A stretch of DNA of 24,491 nt from DASWNP01 sp035537095 (GCA_035537095.1 DATLMV010000145.1:1-24491); one strand, 5' to 3'; positions 8,596 through 17,286 are shown, counted from the first letter of the stretch. The notes: generated by a model from the letters alone, not told the origin. Made by a program: numbers and translations.

Positions 8596-9600
8596 ATGCA
8601 CACAGGCGGCGAACAGTTGGACTTGTTGATTATCGGGGCGGGGCCCGCCGGGTTGTCTGCGGCGGACGCGGCGGCGCGCGAGGGCTTGCGTTATCTCGTC
8701 GTCGAGCGCGGGCTCATCGCCAACACTATCTACAACTATCCGGTCGGGCGCACGGTCTTCTCCACACCCGAAGAACTCGAACTCCGCGAGGGCGCGCTCC
8801 AACCCTGCCGCGAAAAACCGACGCGCGAAGAGCTACTTTCTCACTACGTCCACTTCGCGCTCGAACACAACCTCCGCATCAACACCGGAGAGGAAGTGAC
8901 GCGCCTCGAACGCAACGGCGACACGGAAGGCTTCCACATCGAGACGACCCGCGCCCGTTATCGCGCCGCGCGCGTCCTCGTCGCCGTCGGCGCGATGGCC
9001 CGCCCGCGTCGCCTGAACGTCGAGGGCGAAGACCTCCCCAAAGTTTATCATCGCTTCGTCGAGCCGTATCCGTACGTCCGCAAGGATGCGCTCGTCGTCG
9101 GCGGGGGCAACAGCGCCGCCGAGGCCGCGCTCTTTCTCGCCGACGAAGGCGCGCACACCACGCTCGCCATCTGGCGCGCCGACTGGGCCAACCGCGACCC
9201 CAAGATGAACGGCATCAAGCATTGGGTACGCGCCCCGCTCGAACGCCATCTCGCGCTCGGCCATCTGCGCCTCGTCTTCTTCAAAGAGGTCTCCGGGATA
9301 ACCGAACGACACGTCCGCATCCTGCGCGACGACAACGAGACCGTCAACATCCCCAACGACGCCGTCTTCGTCCTCATCGGCGCGGACGCCGACCTCTCGC
9401 TGCTGCGCCAACTCGGCGTCCACATCGTCACCGACGGACTCTCCCAAGTCCCCGCCTACAACCCCGACACCTTCGAAACCAACATCCCCGGCCTCTACGT
9501 CGCGGGCCACTTCACCCACGCCCGCCACATCAAACAAGCCATCGCCATCCCCCGCCTCATCGTCCCCCTCATCGCCCAGAGTTTGCGTGCGACCGTTTAG
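8596..9600 (+). CDS. ypdA: YpdA-type bacillithiol-disulfide reductase (FAD/NADPH)
   Basis: A flavoprotein of 334 residues with two dinucleotide-binding folds and no CxxC redox pair. FAD binding is seen as LIIGAGPAGLSAA (residues 11-23), and NADPH binding as VVGGGNSAAEAAL (167-179). The segment NTIYNYPVGRTVFSTPEELE and the C-terminal GLYVAGHFTHARHIKQAI are typical of the YpdA family, whose members reduce bacillithiol disulfide with NADPH. The longest open frame starts at a TTG (8500) inside the heptad hairpin. ATG at 8596 is preferred because the flavoprotein fold begins just after it, though AAAAGGA sits only 1 nt upstream, closer than ideal. It pairs functionally with bshC at 1902-3590. Whether the partner bacilliredoxins exist elsewhere cannot be seen. 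Confidence 0.9.
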   Translation: MHTGGEQLDLLIIGAGPAGLSAADAAAREGLRYLVVERGLIANTIYNYPVGRTVFSTPEELELREGALQPCREKPTREELLSHYVHFALEHNLRINTGEEVTRLERNGDTEGFHIETTRARYRAARVLVAVGAMARPRRLNVEGEDLPKVYHRFVEPYPYVRKDALVVGGGNSAAEAALFLADEGAHTTLAIWRADWANRDPKMNGIKHWVRAPLERHLALGHLRLVFFKEVSGITERHVRILRDDNETVNIPNDAVFVLIGADADLSLLRQLGVHIVTDGLSQVPAYNPDTFETNIPGLYVAGHFTHARHIKQAIAIPRLIVPLIAQSLRATV

Positions 9601-9722
9601 AGGAAAAGTTTGCTCGAGAGCACCGATCTACTATAAAAGTCTTTACTATCATATACTTTTTCCGGCATGGCTAAACTTGACCTTGATTTAAGTTAACTGA
9701 GACGACAGTTTAAATCCTTACT
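9601..9722 (+). other. AT-rich leader of the Mrr gene
   Basis: A 122-base AT-rich stretch between ypdA and the Mrr gene. Several TATA-like strings occur (for example TATACT at 9652-9657), and TTGACC lies near the middle, but no pair with proper spacing is convincing. It shares the low GC of the Mrr gene and probably arrived with it. Confidence 0.4.
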
Positions 9723-10637
9723 ATGTCCATACCAGACTTTCAAACTTTAATGCTCCCACTATTGCAAGCTGTCTCTGATGGGGAAGAACACTCATTAAGT
9801 GAGATTCGAGAGTCGCTTGCTAACGAATTTAACCTAACCGAAGAAGAGCGGGCGCAACTTCTATCGAGTGGTCGTCAATCTATATTCACTAATCGCGTCT
9901 CATGGGCGAAAGTTTACCTCTCACAGGCGGGACTACTCTTTTCCAAACGGAGGGGCTTCTTTCAAATCTCGCCGACAGGTATGCAGGTTATCCAAGAGCA
10001 GCAACAACGTATTGACATTAAATTTCTTGAACGATTCCCTGAGTTTATTGAATTCCGCTCAACGCGTCGGAAATCGGAAGAGACTATAACCCAGCAGCCA
10101 TCTCATGAAGACGAATCCCAGACCCCTGAAGAGACTCTCGAATCTGCGTATCAGAGCATTCGCGGAGGTCTTGGTGCAGAACTTTTGACGCGCATTAAAG
10201 AAGGAAGTCCACAATTTTTCGAGAAGCTTGTAGTGGAACTCCTACTCAAGATGGGCTATGGCGGGTCGCGTCGGGAGGCAGGGGAAGCTCTGGGCAAATC
10301 TGGGGATGAAGGTATTGATGGGATTATTCGGGAGGATCGTTTAGGGTTAGAAGTAGTTTATCTCCAAGCAAAGAAGTGGGAAGGGACAGTAGGCCGCCCT
10401 GAGATTCAAAAGTTTGTTGGCGCTCTACATGGGAAGCGCGCGCGGAAGGGCGTTTTTCTCACGACCGGAACATTTTCGTCTGAAGCTTCTGCCTACGTTG
10501 ATTATATTGATCCAAAAGTCATTCTCATTGATGGCCGTCAACTTGCAGAGCTAATGATTGACTATGGCGTAGGGGTCACAACCGTTACCGAATATCAGAT
10601 CAAACGTATAGATACAGATTACTTCATGGAGGAATAG
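9723..10637 (+). CDS. Mrr-type (type IV) restriction endonuclease
   Basis: 304 residues in Mrr order: an N-terminal winged-helix part (about 1-95), a charged linker (about 110-140), and a PD-(D/E)xK nuclease of the Mrr family. Nuclease landmarks are FEKLVVELLLKMGYGG (166-181), the Asp in GDEGIDGII (Asp199) and the QAKKW motif (Gln215, Lys217) after a beta strand. Mrr enzymes cut DNA carrying foreign methylation. No methyltransferase or specificity subunit lies next to it. The gene is clearly AT-richer than its neighbours: the 60 bases from 10021 contain 26 G/C, against well over 60 percent in flanking genes, which suggests horizontal acquisition. There is no clear ribosome-binding site before ATG 9723. 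It converges with the malic enzyme gene. A short 8-bp hairpin overlaps its stop (10635-10642 with 10649-10656), without a T tract. Confidence 0.88.
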   Translation: MSIPDFQTLMLPLLQAVSDGEEHSLSEIRESLANEFNLTEEERAQLLSSGRQSIFTNRVSWAKVYLSQAGLLFSKRRGFFQISPTGMQVIQEQQQRIDIKFLERFPEFIEFRSTRRKSEETITQQPSHEDESQTPEETLESAYQSIRGGLGAELLTRIKEGSPQFFEKLVVELLLKMGYGGSRREAGEALGKSGDEGIDGIIREDRLGLEVVYLQAKKWEGTVGRPEIQKFVGALHGKRARKGVFLTTGTFSSEASAYVDYIDPKVILIDGRQLAELMIDYGVGVTTVTEYQIKRIDTDYFMEE

Positions 10638-10681
10638 TTGAGTCGGCTCTCAACTAAGGCTTAATTCCGTTCTTCAGACAG

Positions 10682-12115
10682 TCATATTATTGTATCAACG
10701 TGCGCGCGTTCGCGGCGGGCGACGCCGGTCTGGTAGGCGGACTCTTCGACGGCGTTGGAGACGGCTTCGGCGACGCGTTTGTCGAAGACGGAGGGGACGA
10801 TGTAGTCGGGGTGGAGTTCTTCGGGAGAGATGATGGCGGCGATGGCGTGGGCGGCGGCGAGTTTCATCTCCTCGTTGATGCGCGAGGCGCGACATTGAAG
10901 CGCGCCGCGAAAGATGCCGGGGAAGCAGAGGACGTTGTTGATCTGGTTGGGATAGTCGGAGCGGCCCGTCGCCATCACGGCGACGTGGTCGGCGGCCTCT
11001 TCGGGCATTATCTCGGGCGTCGGGTTCGCCATCGCAAAGACGATTGGCTGCGCGGCCATATTCTTCAGGTCAACGACGGTGAGGATACCGGGCGCGGAGA
11101 GGCCGAGAAAGACATCCGCGCCACGCATTACATCGTGCACGTTGCCGCGCTCGTTGCCGGGGTTGGAGTTCTGCGCGTACCACTCCTTGACCCAGTTCAT
11201 GTGCTCGGTGCGCCCGCGATAGAGCGCGCCGAGTTGGTCGCAGCCGACGATGTTGCGCACGCCCGCGTTCATGATGATTTTCGAGCACGCGACGCCCGCC
11301 GCGCCGACTCCGTTGACGACCACCTTTATTTCTTCGATGCGCTTGCCGACGATTTTCAGAGCGTTGACGAGCGCGGCGAGGACGACGACCGCCGTGCCGT
11401 GCTGGTCGTCATGAAAGACGGGGATGTCGAGTTCTTCGGCGAGGCGGTCTTCAATCTCGAAGCAGCGGGGCGCGGAGATGTCTTCGAGGTTGATGCCGCC
11501 GAAGGCGGTCGAGATGTTCTTGATGGTGCGGACAATCTCGTCGGGGTCTTTCGTCGAGAGGCAGACGGGGAAGGCGTCAACTCCGGCAAACTCTTTGAAG
11601 AGCATCGCCTTGCCTTCCATCACGGGCATCGCCGCCGCCGGACCGATGTCGCCTAAGCCCAGCACCGCCGTCCCCTCGGTGACGACGGCGACCGTGTTGC
11701 GTTTGATGGTCAGCGTGTAAGCCTTCTCGGGGTCGCGTCGAATCGCTTCGCAGACGCGCGCCACGCCCGGCGTGTAGGCCATAGATAAATCGGTGCGCGT
11801 CTTCAAAGGAGCTTTCGACGTGACTTCAATCTTGCCGCCGAGATGCATCAGGAAAACGCGGTCGGAGACGTTCAGGACTTCGACGCCGTCAACGGCGCGC
11901 GCCTCCTCGACGATCTGCGCGCCGTGCTCGTCGGAGGCGGCGTTGATGGTGATGTCGCGGACGACCGCATCGCGTCCGACGCTGACGATGTCAATCGCGC
12001 CGATGTCGCCGCCCGCGCGCCCGATGGCGGTCGTCAACTCTCCGAGTGTGCCGGTGCGGCTCGACAGTTTGACACGCAGAGTCAAACTGTAACTGACGCT
12101 AGGCGTGTTCTGCAT
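10682..12115 (-). CDS. NAD(P)-dependent malic enzyme with N-terminal ACT domain
   Basis: Oxidative decarboxylation of malate to pyruvate, linking the TCA cycle to pyruvate supply. The 477-residue protein begins with a small-molecule-binding ACT domain (about 8-85: LTLRVKLSSRTGTLGELTTA onward). The malic domain follows, with catalytic Tyr114 in MAYTPGVA, Lys169 in MEGKAMLFK, the metal ligands Glu211-Asp212 in NLEDISAP, and Asp236-Asp237 in FHDDQHGT. The NAD(P) site shows GVGAAG (269-274). ACT fusions usually mean allosteric control by an amino acid or other small effector; which one is unknown. ATG at 12113-12115; the only purine-rich site, AAAGGA, lies rather far upstream. A 15-bp palindrome lies at 12147-12161 near a TATAGAAT-like box. 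Convergent with the Mrr gene. Confidence 0.94.
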   Translation of the reverse strand: MQNTPSVSYSLTLRVKLSSRTGTLGELTTAIGRAGGDIGAIDIVSVGRDAVVRDITINAASDEHGAQIVEEARAVDGVEVLNVSDRVFLMHLGGKIEVTSKAPLKTRTDLSMAYTPGVARVCEAIRRDPEKAYTLTIKRNTVAVVTEGTAVLGLGDIGPAAAMPVMEGKAMLFKEFAGVDAFPVCLSTKDPDEIVRTIKNISTAFGGINLEDISAPRCFEIEDRLAEELDIPVFHDDQHGTAVVVLAALVNALKIVGKRIEEIKVVVNGVGAAGVACSKIIMNAGVRNIVGCDQLGALYRGRTEHMNWVKEWYAQNSNPGNERGNVHDVMRGADVFLGLSAPGILTVVDLKNMAAQPIVFAMANPTPEIMPEEAADHVAVMATGRSDYPNQINNVLCFPGIFRGALQCRASRINEEMKLAAAHAIAAIISPEELHPDYIVPSVFDKRVAEAVSNAVEESAYQTGVARRERAHVDTII

Positions 12116-12146
12116 CGCGGTTATCGTGTGATTCCTTTCGACTGAT

Positions 12147-12161
12147 TCCGGAGGCTCCGGA
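12147..12161 (-). promoter_or_regulatory. Palindrome upstream of the malic enzyme gene
   Basis: TCCGGAG-G-CTCCGGA is a perfect 7+1+7 dyad, 32 nt before the malic enzyme ATG. On the minus strand TATAGAAT lies directly upstream of it, so the dyad would overlap the transcription start if that were a -10 box. An operator is possible; a chance GC-rich palindrome is not excluded. Confidence 0.35.
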
Positions 12162-12288
12162 TTCTATAGCGATTCGCGGATGAATGCGATAAGGAAATCG
12201 AAGGCGGGGCGCAGTTCGTGGCTCTCCTGACAACCTGCGCGCGGGCGCGTCGCATCGAGACGCACGCGGCGCTGTAAGTTTTGACTTC

Positions 12289-12525
12289 TTAGTTTTGCCT
12301 TCTCGCGTTGAGCCAGAGAATCCCGGCGAGCAGCGCGACGAGCAGCGCGACGAAACCGATGAGGCCGCCCATCATCCTCCACTTCGCCTGCGTGCCCTTC
12401 AAATAGAGCGCCTGTATGTCGGCGGGCACGCCCGACAACTCGAACTGCGGCCCGAACAGCATCGCCAGCACGGCTGCCAGCCCGAGCAACCCCGCCAGCG
12501 CAATCAACAGGTAAACGTTTCTCAT
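12289..12525 (-). CDS. Small two-TM membrane protein, unknown function
   Basis: 78 residues, ATG at 12523-12525, stop TAA at 12289-12291. The pattern is a short N-terminus (MRNVYLL), one hydrophobic segment (about 4-27), a polar middle with Pro-Ala-Asp-Ile-Gln, a second hydrophobic segment (about 51-71) and a basic tail ending ARRQN. This gives a likely hairpin of two transmembrane helices with both ends in the cytoplasm. The ribosome-binding site is weak (GAAGA upstream). I do not recognise a family. It lies between the DUF2520 and malic enzyme genes on the same strand, with about 100 and 170 nt gaps. The amphipathic pattern and codon use look real. Confidence 0.65.
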   Translation of the reverse strand: MRNVYLLIALAGLLGLAAVLAMLFGPQFELSGVPADIQALYLKGTQAKWRMMGGLIGFVALLVALLAGILWLNARRQN

Positions 12526-12626
12526 ATCGTATTCTTCATCGAACGGGACGCGTGCGCGGCATCGTCGTTTTGTTCGCGCGTCGCGCGACTCGCGGGAAAT
12601 CGCCTGACTGAACGAAAGCCTATCTT

Positions 12627-13658
12627 TTAACGATTATTCAGAATTTCATCAAGCGCGCGCGCAATCCCTGCGAGCGCGCGCGAGTCCGCGCCGTTCTCCG
12701 CCGCGAGACGCAGCGAACGCTCGCCGAGCAGCGCATAGACGCGCAAGGCCGTCGGGTCATCCAGCGCGCTGAGCGCGTCGAGATGGCGCCGGACGGTCGA
12801 AGTATCGGCGCGCGCGAAGGTTCCGGTGAGGGCGCGCGCGGGCGTCTGCGTCGAGAGATTTTCCAGAGTGCTGTCGAGGAGCGGCAGCAGGACGCGGCGC
12901 GCGTTCGTCGCCGTCAGGCCGCAGCGCATGAGCAGTTCGACGGCCAGCGCGAAGAGCGCGACCGTGTGGCCGGAGGTCATCACCGCCGCCGCGTGATAGA
13001 GCGCCTTATCTTTCGTGTCAATCGTGAAACTGCGCGCGCCGAGCGTGCGGACGATTTTGCGCGCCGCGACGGTCGCGCGGGCGTCGCCCTCGACGCAAAA
13101 GAAGGCTCGGCGCAAACTCTCCGCGCCGGTCGTCGCGTCGCTCACGGCGATGAGCGGGTGGAGCGAGCCGACCGCGAACCCGCGCGCGCGCAAGGGGGCG
13201 AGAGCATCCGAAGAGAGCGCGCCGCTCGCGTGGAGCGCGACGCGCGGCGGCGTCGCCGCATCCCCTTTCATAGTTTCCGCGAGACGCGCGGCTGTCTCCT
13301 CGATGCGGTCGTCGGGCGTTGTGATGAAGACTATCTTGACGGGCGGAAGTTCTGAGAGTTGCGCCGCACTCAATCCTTGCGTGCGCCCGCCGACGAGCGA
13401 GGCCGCGCGCGCCGCATGACGCGCGCGACGCGCGACAACTGCCGCCACTTCGTAACCGCACGCCGCGAGCGCGCGCCCCAGAGCCGTCCCCAGACGGCCC
13501 GCGCCGACAACCGCAACGCGCGAAGGCAAAGGGGAAAAAGGGGAAGGGGGAAAAGGGGAAGGGGGAATGTTCGGCTTGCTCCGGTTTAGTCCCCTTCCCC
13601 CTTTCCCCTTTTTCCCTTTTCCCCCTTCTTTTTTCGCCCCTTCTTTATTGTGCGGCAT
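12627..13658 (-). CDS. Rossmann-like/DUF2520 oxidoreductase-type protein
   Basis: The core is a Rossmann nucleotide-binding domain (VAVVGAGRLGTALGRAL at about residues 48-64; IVFITTPDDRI further on), followed by the helical DUF2520 domain with LHPLIAV and a Lys/His-containing stretch, ALYHAAAVMTSGH. Proteins of this type look like NAD(P)-dependent dehydrogenases related to ketopantoate reductase or F420-NADP reductases; the true substrate is not known. The first 46 residues of the open frame (Lys/Gly-rich, then Pro/Ser/Phe-rich) are simply a translation of a heptad-repeat hairpin. ATG at 13656-13658 overlaps the stop of the upstream ATPase gene by 14 nt. An alternative TTG about 3 codons before the Rossmann core lacks a ribosome-binding site. 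The start is thus unresolved; the family is fairly sure. Confidence 0.85.
   Translation of the reverse strand: MPHNKEGAKKEGGKGKKGKGGRGLNRSKPNIPPSPFPPSPFSPLPSRVAVVGAGRLGTALGRALAACGYEVAAVVARRARHAARAASLVGGRTQGLSAAQLSELPPVKIVFITTPDDRIEETAARLAETMKGDAATPPRVALHASGALSSDALAPLRARGFAVGSLHPLIAVSDATTGAESLRRAFFCVEGDARATVAARKIVRTLGARSFTIDTKDKALYHAAAVMTSGHTVALFALAVELLMRCGLTATNARRVLLPLLDSTLENLSTQTPARALTGTFARADTSTVRRHLDALSALDDPTALRVYALLGERSLRLAAENGADSRALAGIARALDEILNNR
13524..13643 (-). repeat. Purine/pyrimidine heptad inverted element, locus H (within DUF2520 5' end)
   Basis: On the plus strand the arm at 13524-13567 is G/A only apart from its first bases, with G4-G5 runs spaced 7-9 nt apart. The arm at 13591-13643 is its C/T-rich counterpart. 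The middle 23 nt separate them. On the transcribed minus strand the purine arm comes first. The element begins 1 nt after the stop codon of the upstream ATPase gene (13645-13647). Its runs of four or more G could also form G-quadruplexes on either strand. It encodes the odd N-terminus of the DUF2520 frame. Confidence 0.8.
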
Positions 13659-16600
13659 CGGTCTCTTTCTCGTTGATGATTTCGAGAAGCGCGGTGTGGT
13701 CGGGCAGTTCGTCGAGCCATTGGCGGAGACGCGCGGAGAGTTCGTCGCGCGTGAGCAGGCCGCCGTAGAGTTCGGTCGGCGGATGGAGACGGACGGGCGG
13801 CGGCGCGGTCATCGTCTTGACGGCGCGGTCGAGCAGGCGGACGTTGGCGCGCGAGAGATGTTCGGGGATGAGCCCGACGGCGAGCGCGTTGGCGAGCGCG
13901 CGTGCGCGACTCGCCGTCTCCGTGTCTGCCTCGACGGCGACCAGCGCGTCGAGCGCGTGGCGGAGTTGCTTGCTGAAGAGCGTGAGCGTGCGCCTGTAGG
14001 AAGCGAGGCCGAGCGTCGCAACCTGTTCGAGTTCGAGCGGCAGGCGCGCGAGCGCGTCCGTCCCGGCGAGACGAAAGGAGCAGGCGCAGACGGGACGCAG
14101 TTCGAGCAACTCGCGGACGGGCAGGTCGCAGGGCGCGCGGCGCGCGTGCGTCAACAACTCTTCCGTCTCTTCTCTGTAGCGGCGATTGACGATAGAGAGT
14201 TGCGAAATCAGTTCAAACTCGCGCCAGAGGTCGCCGCGCAAAAACTCCTCGACGGCGGCGCGCTCCGTCTCGCCCCCGGCGGCGCGGTCGTGCGCGGCGG
14301 CGTAGTGCTCCGTGTAGCGCGTGTGAAATTCGCGCCAGAGGAGATTGAAGCGGGCGCGGCTCTCGTCCGCGAAAAGGCTGTGCGCGTCTTCGGCCAACGC
14401 CAGCAGTTCGCGTCGCGCGCTCTCGACTTCGTCCAAGCCCGTCGGCTCGGCGAACGCGAGATAGGCGCGCACGCGCTCGCGCTCTTGCAGTCCTTCCGTG
14501 AACTCGGCGAGCCCCGCCGACTGCTGCGAGAGACGCGCGAACGTATCCATCGAACCGCCGAAGCCATCGGCGACGCGCTGCAAGCCCTCTTCGAGCGAAA
14601 CGTCTCCGGCGACCATCGCTTCAACCGTGTCAGCCGCCGCGCCGAAGCTCTTGCGGACGGCGGTCGCCATGCTCCAAGCGCGCGTCGTCAAACCCTCGTC
14701 CGAGAGCGCGTTGAACTTCTCGCCCAGACGTAGCGCGCGCCATCCTTCAAGCCATTCGACGAGCGCGGCGCGCACCTGCGGGCGTGCGTCGGGGTCGGAG
14801 ATGGAGGCGAACTCCTGACGCCCCGTGAGCAGACGCGCCCACGCCGTCAACTCTTCGGCGCTGTGATGAATCGCGGCGGCGCGGCAGACGCCCGCAATCT
14901 CTGTCCACTTGAGCGAGCTATCCAACGTCCGGCGGCTGATGCGGTCGCCCGTCGTCGTGACCAACTCGATGCGTCTCTGTGCGACGAGCGCGGCGAGAAT
15001 CAGATGTTGCGCCTCGGGCAGCAACCCGTAGGGCTCGCGCCGGAGCGCGCGTCGAACGTCATCGAGCGAGACGACTTCGCCGTCTGCCGCCGCGTCCGTC
15101 AAAGCCAGCACGGCGCGCACCCAAGAGCCCGCGAGCGCGTCGTCGCCGGTTTCGAGCGTGTAGAGGTCGCCGCGCAAGGAGGCCAGCCCGAGCGGCAGCG
15201 CGAAGACGTATGCGAGATGCTGCACGCCAGCGTCGGCGGTGTCGGCATTGCCGAGCAGCCCGTCAATCAAACGCGCGACCTCGACATCGCCGAGCTTCTC
15301 GGCAAAGAGCGGGTGCTGCGGGTAGCGCAGCCCGAAGAGCGGCGCGAAGATTTGGGCGAGCGCGGCGGAGAGCGTGCGGACGGCGCGCGCTTCGTCGGTG
15401 AAGGTGCGGCGCGTGGCGGCGTCGGCGACGAGGAGGCCGTCGTCCATATAGAGACGCATCCAGATGCGCTCGGCCTGTGCGCCGTAGGTACTCAGGGCGG
15501 CGCGCGCCGTCTCGCCGAAGTCGGTCAGAAGTTTCGCGTCCGCACGCAGCGCAATCAGACGCCGCAACACGCTCGACTCTTCCGCCGTCAACTCCGAAGG
15601 CTGCCACACGAACGAGATGGGCGTCGCCGCGTCGTTGTTGACCAGCGACGCATTGAGGTTCGACGCATCGGCTGGCGCGTCCGTCGCTTGTGCTGCGTTG
15701 CGTGTTGGCGCGCGCATGAGGATTTGCCAGTCGAGCGGGAAGGGGCTGGCGGGCGGCGGCACGGAAGCGGCGGCGGACGGCTGCCAGATGAAACGACCGG
15801 GCCGCTCGGAGCCGCGCCATGTGATCTGAAAATCGGCTGCCGTCTGAGTCTCTTCGTGTTCGCCCGCGAGCGGCCAGTCGGCGAAGCGCGTGCGCGGGAT
15901 GGAGCGGAGCAGTTCGTCAATCGCGTCGTCCGTCTGCGGCGCGCTCTCGACGCTCGCCGCGAGCGCGACATCGAACTTCGCCGACGCGCTGATCTGAAAA
16001 CGATAGTGCGTCTCGCCGCCCTCGACGCTCCTCGCCAGAGCGTCGGGCGCGGCCTCGAAGAAGCGCGCGAGCATCTCCTCGATGCGCTCGACCGCGCCGC
16101 TCGCACCCTGTTCGTCCGAGAGCAGGAGGCCCGCGCAGAGTTCGCCGGTCGTCGCGCCGCGCCCGTCGAGCGAATGGATGAAGAGACTCTTCAAGACGAG
16201 TTTCGCCTGCAAGCGTTGCATCACGGGAAACTGCGCGACGACGCGGCGCGCGAAATCGTCATAAGCGACGAAGGCGTCCTCCAACTCCGGCGACTGCCGG
16301 AGGTCGTGTTCGGCGCGGTCGAACACTTCGTCCAAGAGGATGAGCGAGAGCGCGGGACGGCTGACGGCGCGGACGGCGGCGGCGGCGGCAAATGGCAGGA
16401 AGGCGAAGCGCGGCGCGTAGAGACGCACGGCGGCGGCCACGTCCGCGACGAGCGGGTGCACCGGATAGAGCGCGGCGAAACGCGGCTCGCTCCAATTGAA
16501 ACCGGGGACGGACGTGCGCAGCGTCAGGTAGATTTCATGCAGCGCGGCGCGCGCCTGCGGGTTCTTGCGGAGCAAATACTGGTCGGCGATGCGATAGAGA

Positions 16601-17286
16601 TGTTCGGGGTCGAGATAGTCAATCGCGTAGCTGGCGGCGAGGACGGAATTGATGCCGCTGGCGTCGGCGATATCGTCGTCGAGGGCGAGGGCGACGAAGG
16701 CGTTGGTGTCGCGCGCGGCGTTGGCGAGACGGCTGAGGACAGGGCCGTCGTCGCGCCCGACGCGCGTCTCCCGGTTAAAAGCCGTGTCAATAATGATGAC
16801 GAGCGTCGCGTCCGGCGTCCGCGAAGCGGCGATGGACATCAGCGCGACCGGGTCTTGCCCCCATTGCGAGGCGTCGGCCCCGATGGTCTCCGTGAAGGCG
16901 ACGACCATCTCTTCCAAGAGCGTCGGGCGCAAGCCCCGCTCGACGCGGACGACGATGTGGCGGCGTTCGAGCAGGCGGCGCGCGCTCGTGGCGACGTGCG
17001 CGTCCTTGACCGCCGAGCGGAGTTCGGGCGTCGCCGCCGCCAGCGCGCCGAAGACCGTCAGCGCGTGGCTCTTGCCGACACCGCGCACGCCCGCCAGCGC
17101 ACGCGATGCGCCGCGCCCGCGCGGCAGGTCGGCCAGCGCGTCGAGCCAGCGCGCGAGCAGGTCGGAGGTGACATCGGTGAAACGATAGGCGGTGAGCGCA
17201 CGCGCGGGGTCGGCGGCGAGGTTCGGCACTTCGTCAAAAGCCTGCGGCTCAACGTAGTCTTTGATCTTGTCCTGTGCTCGTTTCAT
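13645..17286 (-). CDS. Large P-loop ATPase, BrxC/PglY (DUF6079)-like
   Basis: 1213 residues from ATG at 17284-17286; the open frame goes on upstream to 17619, but that part is low-complexity and unlike protein. Walker A is GVRGVGKSH (66-74), with the GKSH ending often seen in BrxC/PglY-type ATPases. Walker B is LVIIIDTAF (162-170), and an ALYPVHPLV segment follows (272-280), matching the ALYPLHP pattern I associate with DUF6079/PglY. The rest is long, helical and charged, with no enzymatic domain I recognise. Such proteins are core ATPases of BREX phage defence, but no BREX partner (methylase PglX, phosphatase PglZ, BrxA/B, Lon-like) lies in this window. A stand-alone relative with another job is equally possible. 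GC content matches the chromosome, so recent transfer is not indicated. The stop overlaps the DUF2520 start, suggesting coupled translation. Confidence 0.7.
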   Translation of the reverse strand: MKRAQDKIKDYVEPQAFDEVPNLAADPARALTAYRFTDVTSDLLARWLDALADLPRGRGASRALAGVRGVGKSHALTVFGALAAATPELRSAVKDAHVATSARRLLERRHIVVRVERGLRPTLLEEMVVAFTETIGADASQWGQDPVALMSIAASRTPDATLVIIIDTAFNRETRVGRDDGPVLSRLANAARDTNAFVALALDDDIADASGINSVLAASYAIDYLDPEHLYRIADQYLLRKNPQARAALHEIYLTLRTSVPGFNWSEPRFAALYPVHPLVADVAAAVRLYAPRFAFLPFAAAAAVRAVSRPALSLILLDEVFDRAEHDLRQSPELEDAFVAYDDFARRVVAQFPVMQRLQAKLVLKSLFIHSLDGRGATTGELCAGLLLSDEQGASGAVERIEEMLARFFEAAPDALARSVEGGETHYRFQISASAKFDVALAASVESAPQTDDAIDELLRSIPRTRFADWPLAGEHEETQTAADFQITWRGSERPGRFIWQPSAAASVPPPASPFPLDWQILMRAPTRNAAQATDAPADASNLNASLVNNDAATPISFVWQPSELTAEESSVLRRLIALRADAKLLTDFGETARAALSTYGAQAERIWMRLYMDDGLLVADAATRRTFTDEARAVRTLSAALAQIFAPLFGLRYPQHPLFAEKLGDVEVARLIDGLLGNADTADAGVQHLAYVFALPLGLASLRGDLYTLETGDDALAGSWVRAVLALTDAAADGEVVSLDDVRRALRREPYGLLPEAQHLILAALVAQRRIELVTTTGDRISRRTLDSSLKWTEIAGVCRAAAIHHSAEELTAWARLLTGRQEFASISDPDARPQVRAALVEWLEGWRALRLGEKFNALSDEGLTTRAWSMATAVRKSFGAAADTVEAMVAGDVSLEEGLQRVADGFGGSMDTFARLSQQSAGLAEFTEGLQERERVRAYLAFAEPTGLDEVESARRELLALAEDAHSLFADESRARFNLLWREFHTRYTEHYAAAHDRAAGGETERAAVEEFLRGDLWREFELISQLSIVNRRYREETEELLTHARRAPCDLPVRELLELRPVCACSFRLAGTDALARLPLELEQVATLGLASYRRTLTLFSKQLRHALDALVAVEADTETASRARALANALAVGLIPEHLSRANVRLLDRAVKTMTAPPPVRLHPPTELYGGLLTRDELSARLRQWLDELPDHTALLEIINEKETDAAQ

